Positions 16,722 to 23,764 are shown, numbered from the stretch's first letter. The stretch: 64,000 nucleotides of DNA from Emergencia sp. 1XD21-10 (GCF_009936045.1 NZ_QWEQ01000003.1:176484-240483); one strand, 5' to 3'. The notes: generated by a model not told the origin, from the sequence alone. Program-made: numbers and translations.

Positions 16722-16741
16722 ACATGGTGCTAGCACCATGT
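16722..16741. repeat. palindrome, right of a matched pair
   Basis: ACATGGTGCTAGCACCATGT is a perfect 20-base palindrome; partner at 15843-15862. It also lies 57 bases past the methyltransferase stop and could act as an end-of-transcript hairpin. Confidence 0.5.
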
Positions 16742-16797
16742 TCAAATCATTACTAAGGAAAAATATTCTGCCTTTCTTACAGACGAAAATTTGATGC

Positions 16798-17403
16798 TCA
16801 TTTTTCAGCTTTAAGAAACACCCCTTTTCCTTTCCTATAAACCTGCACTGTTTTAAATCTACAATTGTAAAAGATTTCCTCTAACTCTTTTTTGCTGTAT
16901 ATTCTTACATCTCCACTTTTTGAAAAGGGAAACCATAATTTATTTGCTATAAATCTGACTACTGCTCCAAAATTAGGATCAGCTATATACACTGTACCGT
17001 TTTTCTTTAAAACTCTTTTGCACTCGTTAACAAAACCTTGCGGATTGTCAAAATGATGAAACGCACAACATACAGTTATAATATCAATACTTTCATTACT
17101 CCATTCAAGCGGATAGCATGGTTTGACCTCAAAACTCATATTAGGGTATCGCATCTTTGCAGAACAAATCATGTTCTCAGATATATCTATTCCATTTGCC
17201 TGGATTTTTGCTTTTTTCGATAATTCCCGCAACAGAGTTCCATTTCCACATGCAACATCAAGGACAACATTACCCTCATGTAAATCTATAGTGTTAGATA
17301 GTTCCATAATATGAAATCTTGTATATTGTCCTTCCCTTGACGCATCATATTCAGATGCTATTTTATTGTATGCAATTCTTGATTCTTCTGTTTTCTTATT
17401 CAC
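16798..17403 (-). CDS. class I SAM-dependent methyltransferase
   Basis: A 201-residue Rossmann-fold methyltransferase: motif I VVLDVACGNGTLL, the acidic end of strand 2 in NGIDISENM, motif II IDIITVCCAFHHF, then the KRVLKKNGTVYIADP strand. The pattern resembles the UbiE/Methyltransf_11 group. The start is a GTG at 17403 with GGGGA upstream. Substrate unknown: small molecule, quinone or rRNA are all possible, and resistance-type methylation is conceivable because it is cargo of a mobile element. It is followed after an unusual palindrome by yjdF. Confidence 0.8.
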   Translation of the reverse strand: MNKKTEESRIAYNKIASEYDASREGQYTRFHIMELSNTIDLHEGNVVLDVACGNGTLLRELSKKAKIQANGIDISENMICSAKMRYPNMSFEVKPCYPLEWSNESIDIITVCCAFHHFDNPQGFVNECKRVLKKNGTVYIADPNFGAVVRFIANKLWFPFSKSGDVRIYSKKELEEIFYNCRFKTVQVYRKGKGVFLKAEK

Positions 17404-17505
17404 GTTATCCCCTCGCTCCTGATCTCTCCATTTGATTATACTACTTCCATTCTCTGTTTGCCATTATAAAATTTAGGGCATAGCAACCGCCACGCCCCAC
17501 ATTTC

Positions 17506-17820
17506 TTATCGCTCCAACGATTTTTCTATTTTGTATTTCTGTCCTTTTAAATCGTTCTGTTTTTCATACAGATTATTTCGTTCTTTGCACAGTTCTTTCA
17601 TGCGCTCCAACTGTGCCCGCACTCCCTCCCGACAATCCGGCTCTATCTTCTTATATTCCCCGGTCAGATTACGGATTGTATTATTGTTTTGCTTTATCTG
17701 CTCCGACAGGCATACCCAGTCTATCAGATTTTGCACTTCCTCATCTGTTTCGTAAAGGTCTGTTTCTGCTACGATTTTAGCGCACAGCCGTATCATAACT
17801 TTTTTCTCCATGTCCGTCAT
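17506..17820 (-). CDS. small relaxase-associated protein
   Basis: A 104-residue, mostly helical charged protein (IDWVCLSEQIKQNNNTIRNLTGEYKKIEPDC, then RAQLERMKELCKERNNLYEKQNDLKGQKY). It lies 19 bases after the relaxase stop on the same strand, a position where MobV elements commonly carry a small coiled-coil protein. No specific function can be read. Probably co-transcribed with the relaxase. Confidence 0.55.
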   Translation of the reverse strand: MTDMEKKVMIRLCAKIVAETDLYETDEEVQNLIDWVCLSEQIKQNNNTIRNLTGEYKKIEPDCREGVRAQLERMKELCKERNNLYEKQNDLKGQKYKIEKSLER

Positions 17821-17839
17821 ATCCTATCAATCCCCTTTC

Positions 17840-19210
17840 CTATCGGCTCATTTCAAAGGGACGTTTCGGGCGTTTATTTGCCCTCTCCGCCTGTTCTAAT
17901 GCCTTTGAATGTTCTACTATCGACTGCACCTGTTCCCTGCCTAAATGACGTTCCAAACACCCCAAGTCAGACGCTTTTTCCTGCAATCGCTCTATGGTAT
18001 CGTTCTGCTCCATAACCTTATCCGTCAAGCGGCTAATCTGCTTTTGTTGCCCGTCCACTTTGGCGGTCAGCTTCTTGCCTTGTTCCGTAAGCTGTACGCA
18101 TTTGATAGTCAGATTTTTTACCACTTCTTTCAATTTCTCCACAAGCGGAAGTGCTTTTTTATCCCGATAATTCTTTGCGCTTATCAATGCCCCCGGCTCT
18201 GCTAACTGCCATTTCACATCTTCATCATAGGTGTGTATATTGCGCTCCATGACTTCTTTTGACTGTACCATTTTGTTAAGTTCCTGCTGTAACTTTTTCT
18301 GCTGTTTTTCCAATTTTTCATTTTCAGATTGCAACTTTTCTTTATCCTCTGTTAGTTCTTCCGTCTGCTCTTTCAGCAGATGATTTGTTGTGGTAAGTTC
18401 CGATACTTCCTGCCAGATTGCTTCGCCCTCTTTCCGTATCTGCTCCGTTTCCCGTCCTGCTGCTATCTGCTGATGAAGAATATCGGATAATTCCTCTTTA
18501 CTGCCGGAGATTGTCCGCTCCAATTCCGCAACCTCTTTCTGCCGTTCCTGCTTCTCAAAATCCAAAACCGATAAATGCTTCTCATGCGTTCCCTTTTTCT
18601 CCCATTCAATATCATGCTGTAGCATAATCTCCACAAGCCGTTCTTTCTCTGCCGCTACCCACTGGTTACGTTCTGTTTCGCTCCTTGTGCCACCTTTAAA
18701 ACCAAGCTCCGCAAGTGCCTTTTTTAATGACACTCTTGTTTCAAGCCCTCTCTTGCTTCCAGTCGTATAGGGTATAAAATCTATATGCAGATGCGGCGTA
18801 GCTTCGTCCATGTGAAGATGCGCTGAAAATACCCTTAATGTAGGATTGCGCTGCTGAAAGTCCTGCATATATTTATCAAGTATTTTCGCCGCAAGCTGTC
18901 CGTCCTCTGTCTTTGCCCCCATATCGTCCTTGTTTCCTATCTGCAAAATAATCTCATGGAATGGCTTCTCCTGTTTGCCGGAACAGATTTTCTCATAATA
19001 ATCATCAATTATGCGGTCATTTCTTGTCTGCTTCTCATTGTACCGGGCGAGTGCTTCAGCAAATAATTCGTGGTATACGTCTTTGATATTTTCATTGCAG
19101 TATTCCACATTCAGACAACTCCGCTCCGGGTCAGTGTTCTTTGCGTGGAATTTTCTGCTGTTATGGTTGACAGAGCCTTTCCCTGTCATAACGCTGATAG
19201 TCCGCTTCAA
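17840..19210 (-). CDS. mob: MobV-family relaxase (plasmid recombination enzyme)
   Basis: A 456-residue relaxase that would nick the element at oriT and lead the strand during mobilization. The N-terminal ~220 residues are the Pre/Mob domain: MTGKGSVNHNSRKF at the start, the metal-binding histidine triad in FSAHLHMDEATPHLHIDFIPY, and NQWVAAEKERL. The rest is a long coiled coil with RPFEMSR at the end. The start is a TTG with AAAGGAAA upstream. The gene lies downstream of a RepA-like ATPase and faces a GC-rich region with hairpins likely to include oriT. Confidence 0.85.
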   Translation of the reverse strand: MKRTISVMTGKGSVNHNSRKFHAKNTDPERSCLNVEYCNENIKDVYHELFAEALARYNEKQTRNDRIIDDYYEKICSGKQEKPFHEIILQIGNKDDMGAKTEDGQLAAKILDKYMQDFQQRNPTLRVFSAHLHMDEATPHLHIDFIPYTTGSKRGLETRVSLKKALAELGFKGGTRSETERNQWVAAEKERLVEIMLQHDIEWEKKGTHEKHLSVLDFEKQERQKEVAELERTISGSKEELSDILHQQIAAGRETEQIRKEGEAIWQEVSELTTTNHLLKEQTEELTEDKEKLQSENEKLEKQQKKLQQELNKMVQSKEVMERNIHTYDEDVKWQLAEPGALISAKNYRDKKALPLVEKLKEVVKNLTIKCVQLTEQGKKLTAKVDGQQKQISRLTDKVMEQNDTIERLQEKASDLGCLERHLGREQVQSIVEHSKALEQAERANKRPKRPFEMSR

Positions 19211-19214
19211 TAAT

Positions 19215-19300
19215 TTTTCCTTTCTCCCTATTGGGTAATGAGCGCCAGAAACGGCGCATAGCCTTTGTTACTTTCTGCGAAAGTAACGCAAAAGCACTTT
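19215..19300. other. candidate oriT region
   Basis: Just upstream of the relaxase start lie two hairpins: GCGCC/GGCGC (19242-19257) and a perfect 9-bp stem GTTACTTTC-TGC-GAAAGTAAC (19267-19287), followed by GCAAAAGCACTTTCGACAGGC. MobV origins have an inverted repeat beside the nick site and normally lie directly before the mob gene. The nick position cannot be read with certainty. Confidence 0.45.
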
Positions 19301-19552
19301 CGACAGGCTACGCTCTATCAAAAGCGCCTTTGCGCCCTGCCGGGGGCTAGCTGTCCGTTGGACAGCATACCGTCCTAACGGACGGGGCGGCTTTTCGCCG
19401 CCTTGTTGCTGCCGCTTTCCTGCTTTCTCCCAACAGCGCAACATTGCAATGTCTATAATTTTTGCAACCTTGCAATCTTCAAGAGCGCAATTCCAAGACT
19501 GCAAAATTCTAATACCCTGCATTGTTGCGCTGTTGCCTTGCTCGTCCGTCAC
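19268..19552 (-). CDS. possible small overlapping gene
   Basis: A 94-codon frame starting at a GTG that overlaps the RepA stop (GTGA), so it could be translationally coupled. The product is basic, with no recognised domain, and its DNA contains the inverted repeat at 19431-19536 and the candidate oriT. Composition suggests the DNA sequence matters more than a protein. Low certainty. Confidence 0.25.
   Translation of the reverse strand: MTDEQGNSATMQGIRILQSWNCALEDCKVAKIIDIAMLRCWEKAGKRQQQGGEKPPRPLGRYAVQRTASPRQGAKALLIERSLSKVLLRYFRRK
19431..19536. repeat. long inverted repeat downstream of repA
   Basis: CAACAGCGCAACATTGCA (19431-19448) and TGCATTGTTGCGCTGTTG (19519-19536) are 18-base arms with one mismatch around a 70-base loop that holds several TTGCAA/GCAAT motifs. 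May be an origin for RepA or a relaxase-related site. Confidence 0.5.
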
Positions 19553-20526
19553 TGTCTGATTTTATCCAATTTCCAATACCATGTATTGTTTATCCGCTTC
19601 GCCCGGACGCCTAACTCTTTCTTTGCATTTTCCAGTGTCCGCTTCGATATGCCCTGTTCGTCCGCTAGACTGAAAATCTCATTGCTCTGCATGGCGTTGT
19701 TTGTTTCTGCCAGTTCCCGGAGTAACCGTTTCGCCTGTTCCATTTTATTTGCTTTCGGAGCAATGCCGCCTAACACTTCATCAGCTGTAATCTCATAATC
19801 CCCTAACCATTGAAAACCGTCCTCCGACAGTGCAAACGCTTTCGGGTGTCCGAACGCCGCAAGGTTGTTTTTAATCTGCACCACAGCCCTTGTATTTTCT
19901 TCTCCCTCTACCCTGCTGACTAAGAGAACGCTTCTAGCGACTGCAAAGAAATCAATCGAACCCATTCCCCGGTATGCCGCTTTATTTCCTGCCGCCTTGT
20001 TCATATGCCCGACAAGAACAATCGCACACTGGTATTTCTCTGCCAGTGCCGCTAATTTTTTTGTCATATCCCTTGCTTCATTCGCCCGGTTCATATCCAT
20101 GCCACCACCCAAATAGGCTTGTATCGGGTCTAAAATCAGCAGCTTTGCGCCTGTCTTTATAACAGCTTCTTCCAAGCGTTCATCTATCATGGAAAGGGAT
20201 TTTATCTTTTCATCAATGACCGAGATTTTCTCACAGTCTGCCTTTGCCTGTTCTAAGCGGGGCTTTACCGTATCGGCAAGACCGTCCTCCGCACTCTGAT
20301 AGATTACATTCAAAGGCTCTGTAAAGTTCATTCCACCGTCTAAACTTTCTCCCATAGACAGCTTAGCCGCTATGTTCAGAATAAATGTTGTCTTTCCGTC
20401 CCCCGGATCGCCTTGTACAATTGTCAGCTTGCCATAAGGGATAAAGGGAAACCACGGCCATGAAACTTCCTGTGACTGTATCTCCGACAATTTAATCAAC
20501 TGTAATTCTGTTTTTGTTTCTTCCAT
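19549..20526 (-). CDS. RepA-like AAA ATPase
   Basis: A 325-residue ATPase of the RepA/RadA-like (AAA_25) group found on plasmids and integrative elements; RepA of RSF1010 is a replicative helicase. Walker A GDPGDGKTT near residue 40, Walker B AKLLILDPIQAYLG, and the arginine-containing YRGMGSIDFFAVARSVL segment are visible; a winged-helix C-terminus (SNEIFSLADEQGISKRTLENAKKELG) likely binds DNA. Start 20526 has GGAGG 5 bases upstream. A candidate antisense RNA is encoded opposite its leader, which fits copy-number control. The element may therefore replicate as a circle. Confidence 0.8.
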   Translation of the reverse strand: MEETKTELQLIKLSEIQSQEVSWPWFPFIPYGKLTIVQGDPGDGKTTFILNIAAKLSMGESLDGGMNFTEPLNVIYQSAEDGLADTVKPRLEQAKADCEKISVIDEKIKSLSMIDERLEEAVIKTGAKLLILDPIQAYLGGGMDMNRANEARDMTKKLAALAEKYQCAIVLVGHMNKAAGNKAAYRGMGSIDFFAVARSVLLVSRVEGEENTRAVVQIKNNLAAFGHPKAFALSEDGFQWLGDYEITADEVLGGIAPKANKMEQAKRLLRELAETNNAMQSNEIFSLADEQGISKRTLENAKKELGVRAKRINNTWYWKLDKIRQ

Positions 20527-20551
20527 AATGCCCTCCATTTCTGAAAAATCG

Positions 20552-20580
20552 TTGTCACTGGAAGAAACCTCTGCTATACT
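20552..20580 (+). promoter_or_regulatory. promoter of a plus-strand antisense RNA
   Basis: TTGTCA, 17-base spacer, TATACT, pointing against the mob/rep transcript. The surrounding DNA forms an imperfect inverted repeat ACTGGAA..ACCTCTG / CAGAGGTTTTCCAGT. Confidence 0.6.
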
Positions 20581-20586
20581 TAAATT

Positions 20587-20654
20587 GTGAGATTGATAAC
20601 AGAGGTTTTCCAGTTATCACAGCCCTAACAGTTGCCGCTGTCGGGGCTTTTTTC
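20587..20654 (+). ncRNA. candidate antisense (counter-transcribed) RNA opposite repA leader
   Basis: A predicted RNA of about 65 bases begins 7 bases after the -10 box at 20575-20580 and ends in a strong intrinsic terminator (AGCCCTAACAG / CTGTCGGGGCT, then six T, 20621-20653). It is complementary to the end of the mobC-like gene and the intergenic leader of repA. Small antisense RNAs in this position control Rep synthesis in many plasmids; here the role is inferred. Confidence 0.55.
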
Positions 20655-21014
20655 TTCTCCGTTGGTATTTCCCTGCCACAGATATTTTGCTCCGTCCAAC
20701 ACCCACAGGATAGCTTTCAGCATATCAAGACAGTCATTCCGCATATCTTCCAGTCCCTCCGATGTTAAATCTACCTCTGTCTTTTCAAACTGTTCCGTCA
20801 CTTCCCGGATATTGGTCTGCATTATCTTTAGTTCCTCTACCAACTGGTAAACCAGTTCTTTTTTACCGACCACGCACACCCGGTTATAAATGCAGGAACG
20901 GACAAAATAATCTTTCTTAGAAAGTCCGCTTGCCAAAATCCTTGCTTCGATTTCTTCCCTCTCTCTGGGGGAAATACGAAAGCTGATTGTCGGGTATTTA
21001 TGCACTCCGCTCAT
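20625..21014 (-). CDS. MobC-like relaxosome accessory protein
   Basis: A 129-residue protein with a ribbon-helix-helix type start (YPTISFRISPREREEIEARILASGLSKKDYFVRSCIYN), typical for MobC/relaxosome accessory proteins that bind oriT. The remainder is helical (EELKIMQTNIREVTEQFEKTEVDL). Its ATG overlaps the integrase stop (ATGA), so it is translated from the same transcript. The 3' end is covered by the candidate antisense RNA. In MobV elements this protein helps the relaxase; the pairing here is inferred from context. Confidence 0.7.
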   Translation of the reverse strand: MSGVHKYPTISFRISPREREEIEARILASGLSKKDYFVRSCIYNRVCVVGKKELVYQLVEELKIMQTNIREVTEQFEKTEVDLTSEGLEDMRNDCLDMLKAILWVLDGAKYLWQGNTNGEEKSPDSGNC

Positions 21015-22075
21015 TCTTCTTCCTCCCTGCTGTTCTCCATCTCCAATTTATCTGCAAGTTCCCCCTGCTTGTTGGGATATAAATGTGAATAAGTATTTAA
21101 TGTTGTTTCGATTTTCTCATGCCCCAACCGTTCCGCAATCGCTAATGGTGTAAAACCCATTTCCACGAGTAACGAAGCGTGGGAATGACGAATATCGTGC
21201 AAGCGTATTCTTTTCACTCCCGAAGCCTTGATACCTCTGATAATCTCATGCTCCATATAGGATTTTGTAAAACGGAACATTCTTTCGTCTGCCATAATTC
21301 CGTATAAGTGCGAAGTATACTCTTTTAATTCCTCTGTCAGAAACGGCGGTATCGTTATGACACGCTTGCTCTTTGGCGTTTTGGGCGGTGTGATAATATC
21401 CCTGCCCTCTATCCGCTGATAGGACTTGTTTACGGAAATAGTACGCTTCTCTAAGTCAATATCATTGTAGGTAAGGGCAAGTAATTCTCCAATCCTCATG
21501 CCTGTCCAGTAAGGGAGCAAAAACGCCATTTTTGTTTCCGGCTTGTTCTCCACAGTCACAAGAAACTGCTTAAACTCCTGCTTCGTCCAAAACTCCTTTT
21601 CCCCGGCGTGGCTCTTTCCGATACTCCCGGCTTTCCTGCAAGGATTGTCTTTCAAGTCATAGTACCGAACCGCATAATTGAAGATTGCCGACAACTGATT
21701 ATTGACCGTTTTCAGATACGTTTCCGAATATCCTTTTTTCATCAGTGCATTTTGCCACGCCCGAATATCGGAAGCCTTAATCTCATTCATGTTCTTTTTC
21801 TTGAAATACGGAATAATTTTCAAGTCAATAATGAATTTCTTTGTACGCATGGTGTTTTCACGCAGACGGTGTTCCATATCCTCATAATAGATTTGTACGA
21901 AGTTTTCAAAATTGATGTCTAAATTCCTCTGCTGCTGTTGCAGGAAGTCACGCTCCCACTATTCCGCTTCCGCTTTTGTCTTAAATCCCCTCTTGTTCTT
22001 CTTGTGGCTTACGCCCTGCCAGTCCTTATAATAGAACTGGCAACGCCACATCTTTCCGTCCCTTGTCGCTGACAT
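21011..22075 (-). pseudogene. int: tyrosine recombinase (integrase) interrupted by amber codon
   Basis: From ATG 22075 (AAGGAGAG upstream) the frame codes for 354 residues with one TAG at codon 39 (21959-21961). N-terminal part: AP2-like arm-binding domain (KMWRCQFYYKDWQGVSHKKN); then SAM-like core-binding domain (NFENFVQIYYEDM ... IRAWQNALMKKGYS) and catalytic domain with R in TGMRIGELLAL, HDIRHSHASLL, LGHEKIETTLNTYSHL (R-H-R-H-Y all present). Relatives carry Gln in EAEQWERDF at the stop position, so CAG to TAG is likely. An internal ATG at 21877 would make a product lacking arm binding and has poor spacing to a ribosome site. Unless the amber is read through, integration and excision should fail. 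Confidence 0.8.
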
Positions 22076-22090
22076 AAAATCTCTCCTTTC

Positions 22091-22285
22091 CTACATGGCT
22101 ACGGTCAGACCGTAGAATTTTTCTTCAAAGTATTTTGTCGGGACTTTGCCGCAGATTGTCCGATAGCCCTTTGCTTTCAGTTCCTCATTCAGCCCCCGGA
22201 TAATCTTATAGGCATAACCCGTTGATACACCAAGCATTTCAGCCGCTTCCTCTGCCGTTACATACATTTTCTTTCCATTCTCCAT
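22091..22285 (-). CDS. xis: excisionase (Xis)
   Basis: A 64-residue protein of the excisionase/MerR-like winged-helix type: MYVTAEEAAEMLGVSTGYAYKIIRGLNEELKAKGYRTICGKVPTKYF. It would bend DNA at the attachment sites and direct the integrase towards excision. It is directly upstream of the integrase on the same strand, preceded by AAGGAAAGGA, and driven by a promoter whose spacer contains an operator of the divergent repressor. Confidence 0.8.
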   Translation of the reverse strand: MENGKKMYVTAEEAAEMLGVSTGYAYKIIRGLNEELKAKGYRTICGKVPTKYFEEKFYGLTVAM

Positions 22286-22311
22286 ATAGTCCTTTCCTTT
22301 TTTATTTTAGG

Positions 22312-22399
22312 TACACATATGTGACCTTTATGTTTTTATTATACGGTACACTTTTGTGAACGTCAAGTATTTATTTTAAATTTTTATACACAAATGTGT
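22312..22399. promoter_or_regulatory. three-operator switch region (O1-O3)
   Basis: Three copies of a TACAC-N3/4-GTGA/T dyad: TACACATATGTGA (22312-22324), TACACTTTTGTGA (22347-22359) and TACACAAATGTGT (22387-22399), 35 and 40 bases apart. O2 lies inside the spacer of the leftward xis promoter and O3 inside the spacer of the rightward repressor promoter, as in a lambda-type regulatory switch. Confidence 0.7.
22338..22366 (-). promoter_or_regulatory. xis-int promoter
   Basis: TTGACG, 17 bases, TATAAT on the minus strand. Operator O2 fills the spacer, so binding of the repressor should block RNA polymerase. Confidence 0.75.
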
Positions 22400-22404
22400 C
22401 CTAG

Positions 22405-22410
22405 TATGAT
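22405..22410 (+). promoter_or_regulatory. -10 box of the repressor promoter
   Basis: TATGAT about 50 bases before the repressor start; the -35 region is weak. Operator O3 lies 5 bases upstream, suggesting autoregulation. Confidence 0.5.
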
Positions 22411-22459
22411 AGAATTAGACTAAGCACTAACGAAAATCACATAAATTGGAGGTATTGTC

Positions 22460-23005
22460 ATGACTACCGGGGAAAAGATTAAACACTTTCGGAATTTGCG
22501 CGGCATATCACAGGAAACGCTTGGACAGCTTTCCGGCATTAATTCCGCCACAATTAAAAAGTATGAGTATGGCATCCGCAATCCCAAGCCCGACCAACTG
22601 CTGAAAATTGCAAATGCTTTGGGTATCAGTATCAATGTTTTCATGGATTTTGATATAGAAACAGTGTCAGATGTATTGTCTTTGATTTTGAAAATGGACG
22701 AACAATTAGATATGAACTTTGAAGCTGAGAGGTACGAGGACGGAAGTTTTAATCCCGCTACAATCAAAATATCTTTCAAGAACTCCCTGCTCAATCATAA
22801 GTTGGGCGTATACATGAAAGCAAGAGAATTGCAGGAGAACCTTTTGAATGATACGGAACGCTTCTCGTCAGAAGAAGAACACCAACGGGCGATTGAAGCA
22901 CTCTCAAAGGATTTGGACGCTGTTAAGCAGAGTATTCTTGATGACAGTAAGATTGTTAAAAAAGGTGTTAGAGGTATATCTGTAAAAATTTATCCCGAAA
23001 ATTAG
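22460..23005 (+). CDS. XRE-family repressor of the inner element
   Basis: A 181-residue regulator with an N-terminal HTH_XRE domain (GEKIKHFRNLRGISQETLGQLSGINSATIKKYEYGIRNPKPDQL) and a helical C-terminal part with no peptidase motif, so it is not a LexA/CI-type self-cleaving repressor. TGGAGG stands upstream of the ATG. It is divergent from xis-int with three dyads between, the usual layout for a repressor of excision genes. A homologous but broken copy lies at 14266-14796. Confidence 0.8.
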   Translation: MTTGEKIKHFRNLRGISQETLGQLSGINSATIKKYEYGIRNPKPDQLLKIANALGISINVFMDFDIETVSDVLSLILKMDEQLDMNFEAERYEDGSFNPATIKISFKNSLLNHKLGVYMKARELQENLLNDTERFSSEEEHQRAIEALSKDLDAVKQSILDDSKIVKKGVRGISVKIYPEN

Positions 23006-23053
23006 CCATTCTCACTATACCGAAAAATATTTGCCACACTTTAGAGAGCCTTA

Positions 23054-23082
23054 GTGACATTTGAACTTTCTTGTGGTATAGT
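23054..23082 (+). promoter_or_regulatory. promoter of the AbrB-like gene (copy 2)
   Basis: GTGACA, 17 bases, TATAGT, the same arrangement as at 11702-11730. Confidence 0.6.
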
Positions 23083-23117
23083 AGATTTCCACTTTTAAGA
23101 AAAGGAGTTGATGATAT

Positions 23118-23585
23118 ATGCCACAAATGAATAAAGGCGGTAAATTTATTTTCGGAAAATCGCTGATACGAGATGACTTGACAATCCATCTCCCAACACA
23201 GGCTCTTACAGAGTACAACGCCACAGCAGAGAGAAAAGTCTATCTTTTTACTGGAAGCAAGGTCACTGGCGGCTTTTGTGTGACAAGAAAAGGATTGTTA
23301 GAACCGTCAAAATTAGGACACATTCTTACTGATAATCCGGCTTTACAGAATTATCAGACCGCAGAGGGCGAATTTGTCAAATACAAAGGGCGGTCATACT
23401 GTTGGGTAAATATTTCAGAGAATGGTGTAATTCAGCTTAATCAGCAGATATTAGACTTTCTTAATCTGAAGATTGGAATGGAGCTATTGTCTATCCGAAG
23501 CAGTGATATAGCTTTTACAATGGGTGCAACCGGTCCTCTGTTGGAAAGAGCCGACAACTATGAGGGCGAAATTCCTCTGTATTAA
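23118..23585 (+). CDS. AbrB/SpoVT-like small protein, copy 2
   Basis: A 155-residue near-copy of the protein at 11766-12251. Conserved parts are the GGKFIFGKSLIR start, YCWVNISENGVIQLNQQILDFL and LSIRSSDIAFTMGATGPLLERA; the last part has the layout of an AbrB-type hairpin. It ends five residues earlier than copy 1 (EIPLY). It is the last gene before the guaA-proximal attachment site. Being duplicated with its promoter in both stacked elements suggests a core function in element biology, perhaps as a regulator. Not proven. Confidence 0.6.
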   Translation: MPQMNKGGKFIFGKSLIRDDLTIHLPTQALTEYNATAERKVYLFTGSKVTGGFCVTRKGLLEPSKLGHILTDNPALQNYQTAEGEFVKYKGRSYCWVNISENGVIQLNQQILDFLNLKIGMELLSIRSSDIAFTMGATGPLLERADNYEGEIPLY

Positions 23586-23591
23586 AAATCA

Positions 23592-23664
23592 GGTATCATG
23601 ATACCCGCCCGAAATCCAGTATTCATCATACAATAGAAAGTCCGCTTCGCAAACTTTCTATTGT
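23592..23664. repeat. two palindromes between element and guaA
   Basis: GGTATCATGATACC (23592-23605) is a perfect 14-base palindrome. ACAATAGAAAGT / ACTTTCTATTGT (23630-23641, 23653-23664) are perfect 12-base arms around 11 bases. No T run follows on either strand in a position typical of terminators. Could be recombinase arm sites. Confidence 0.5.
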
Positions 23665-23706
23665 CATGAATAATTAGAGCCATTTTAGAGCCAACAGGCA
23701 TAAAGC

Positions 23707-23745
23707 AATCCCGGAAACGCCCATTTTATCAGCATTTCCGGGATT
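23707..23745 (-). terminator. hairpin after guaA
   Basis: Perfect 11-base arms AATCCCGGAAA / TTTCCGGGATT around a 17-base loop, 8 bases past the guaA stop. The T-rich side is better for plus-strand transcripts, so it may work in both directions. Confidence 0.6.
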
Positions 23746-23752
23746 TTATCCG

Positions 23753-23764
23753 TTATTCGAACTC
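23753..23764. repeat. putative att site at guaA 3' end
   Basis: The last four codons of guaA including the stop; exact copy at 15025-15036. Integration here keeps the guaA coding sequence unchanged. Confidence 0.55.

Larger units (their letters stand above)
15025..23764. mobile_element. mobilizable element integrated at guaA 3' end
   Basis: About 8.7 kb between 12-base direct repeats. Contents from right to left: AbrB-like gene, XRE repressor, excisionase, integrase (amber-interrupted), MobC-like protein, RepA-like ATPase with candidate antisense RNA, MobV relaxase with its small partner, and cargo (SAM methyltransferase, YjdF with riboswitch, membrane protein). There are no type IV secretion genes, so transfer would need a helper. 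The integrase defect suggests the element may now be fixed. Boundaries rest on the repeat and gene order and were not confirmed by an empty site. Confidence 0.6.

Noticed and set aside
11016..21961. Reassigned genetic code (stop = Gln) in the elements
   Set aside because: Intact neighbouring genes in the same elements end at TAG and TAA normally, and two different stop codons are involved; simple mutation is a better explanation.
2180..23605. Shared GGTATCAYGATACC palindromes (2180-2203 and 23592-23605) as ends of one transposon
   Set aside because: The first is clearly a terminator of the surface gene; flanks differ and nothing links the two.
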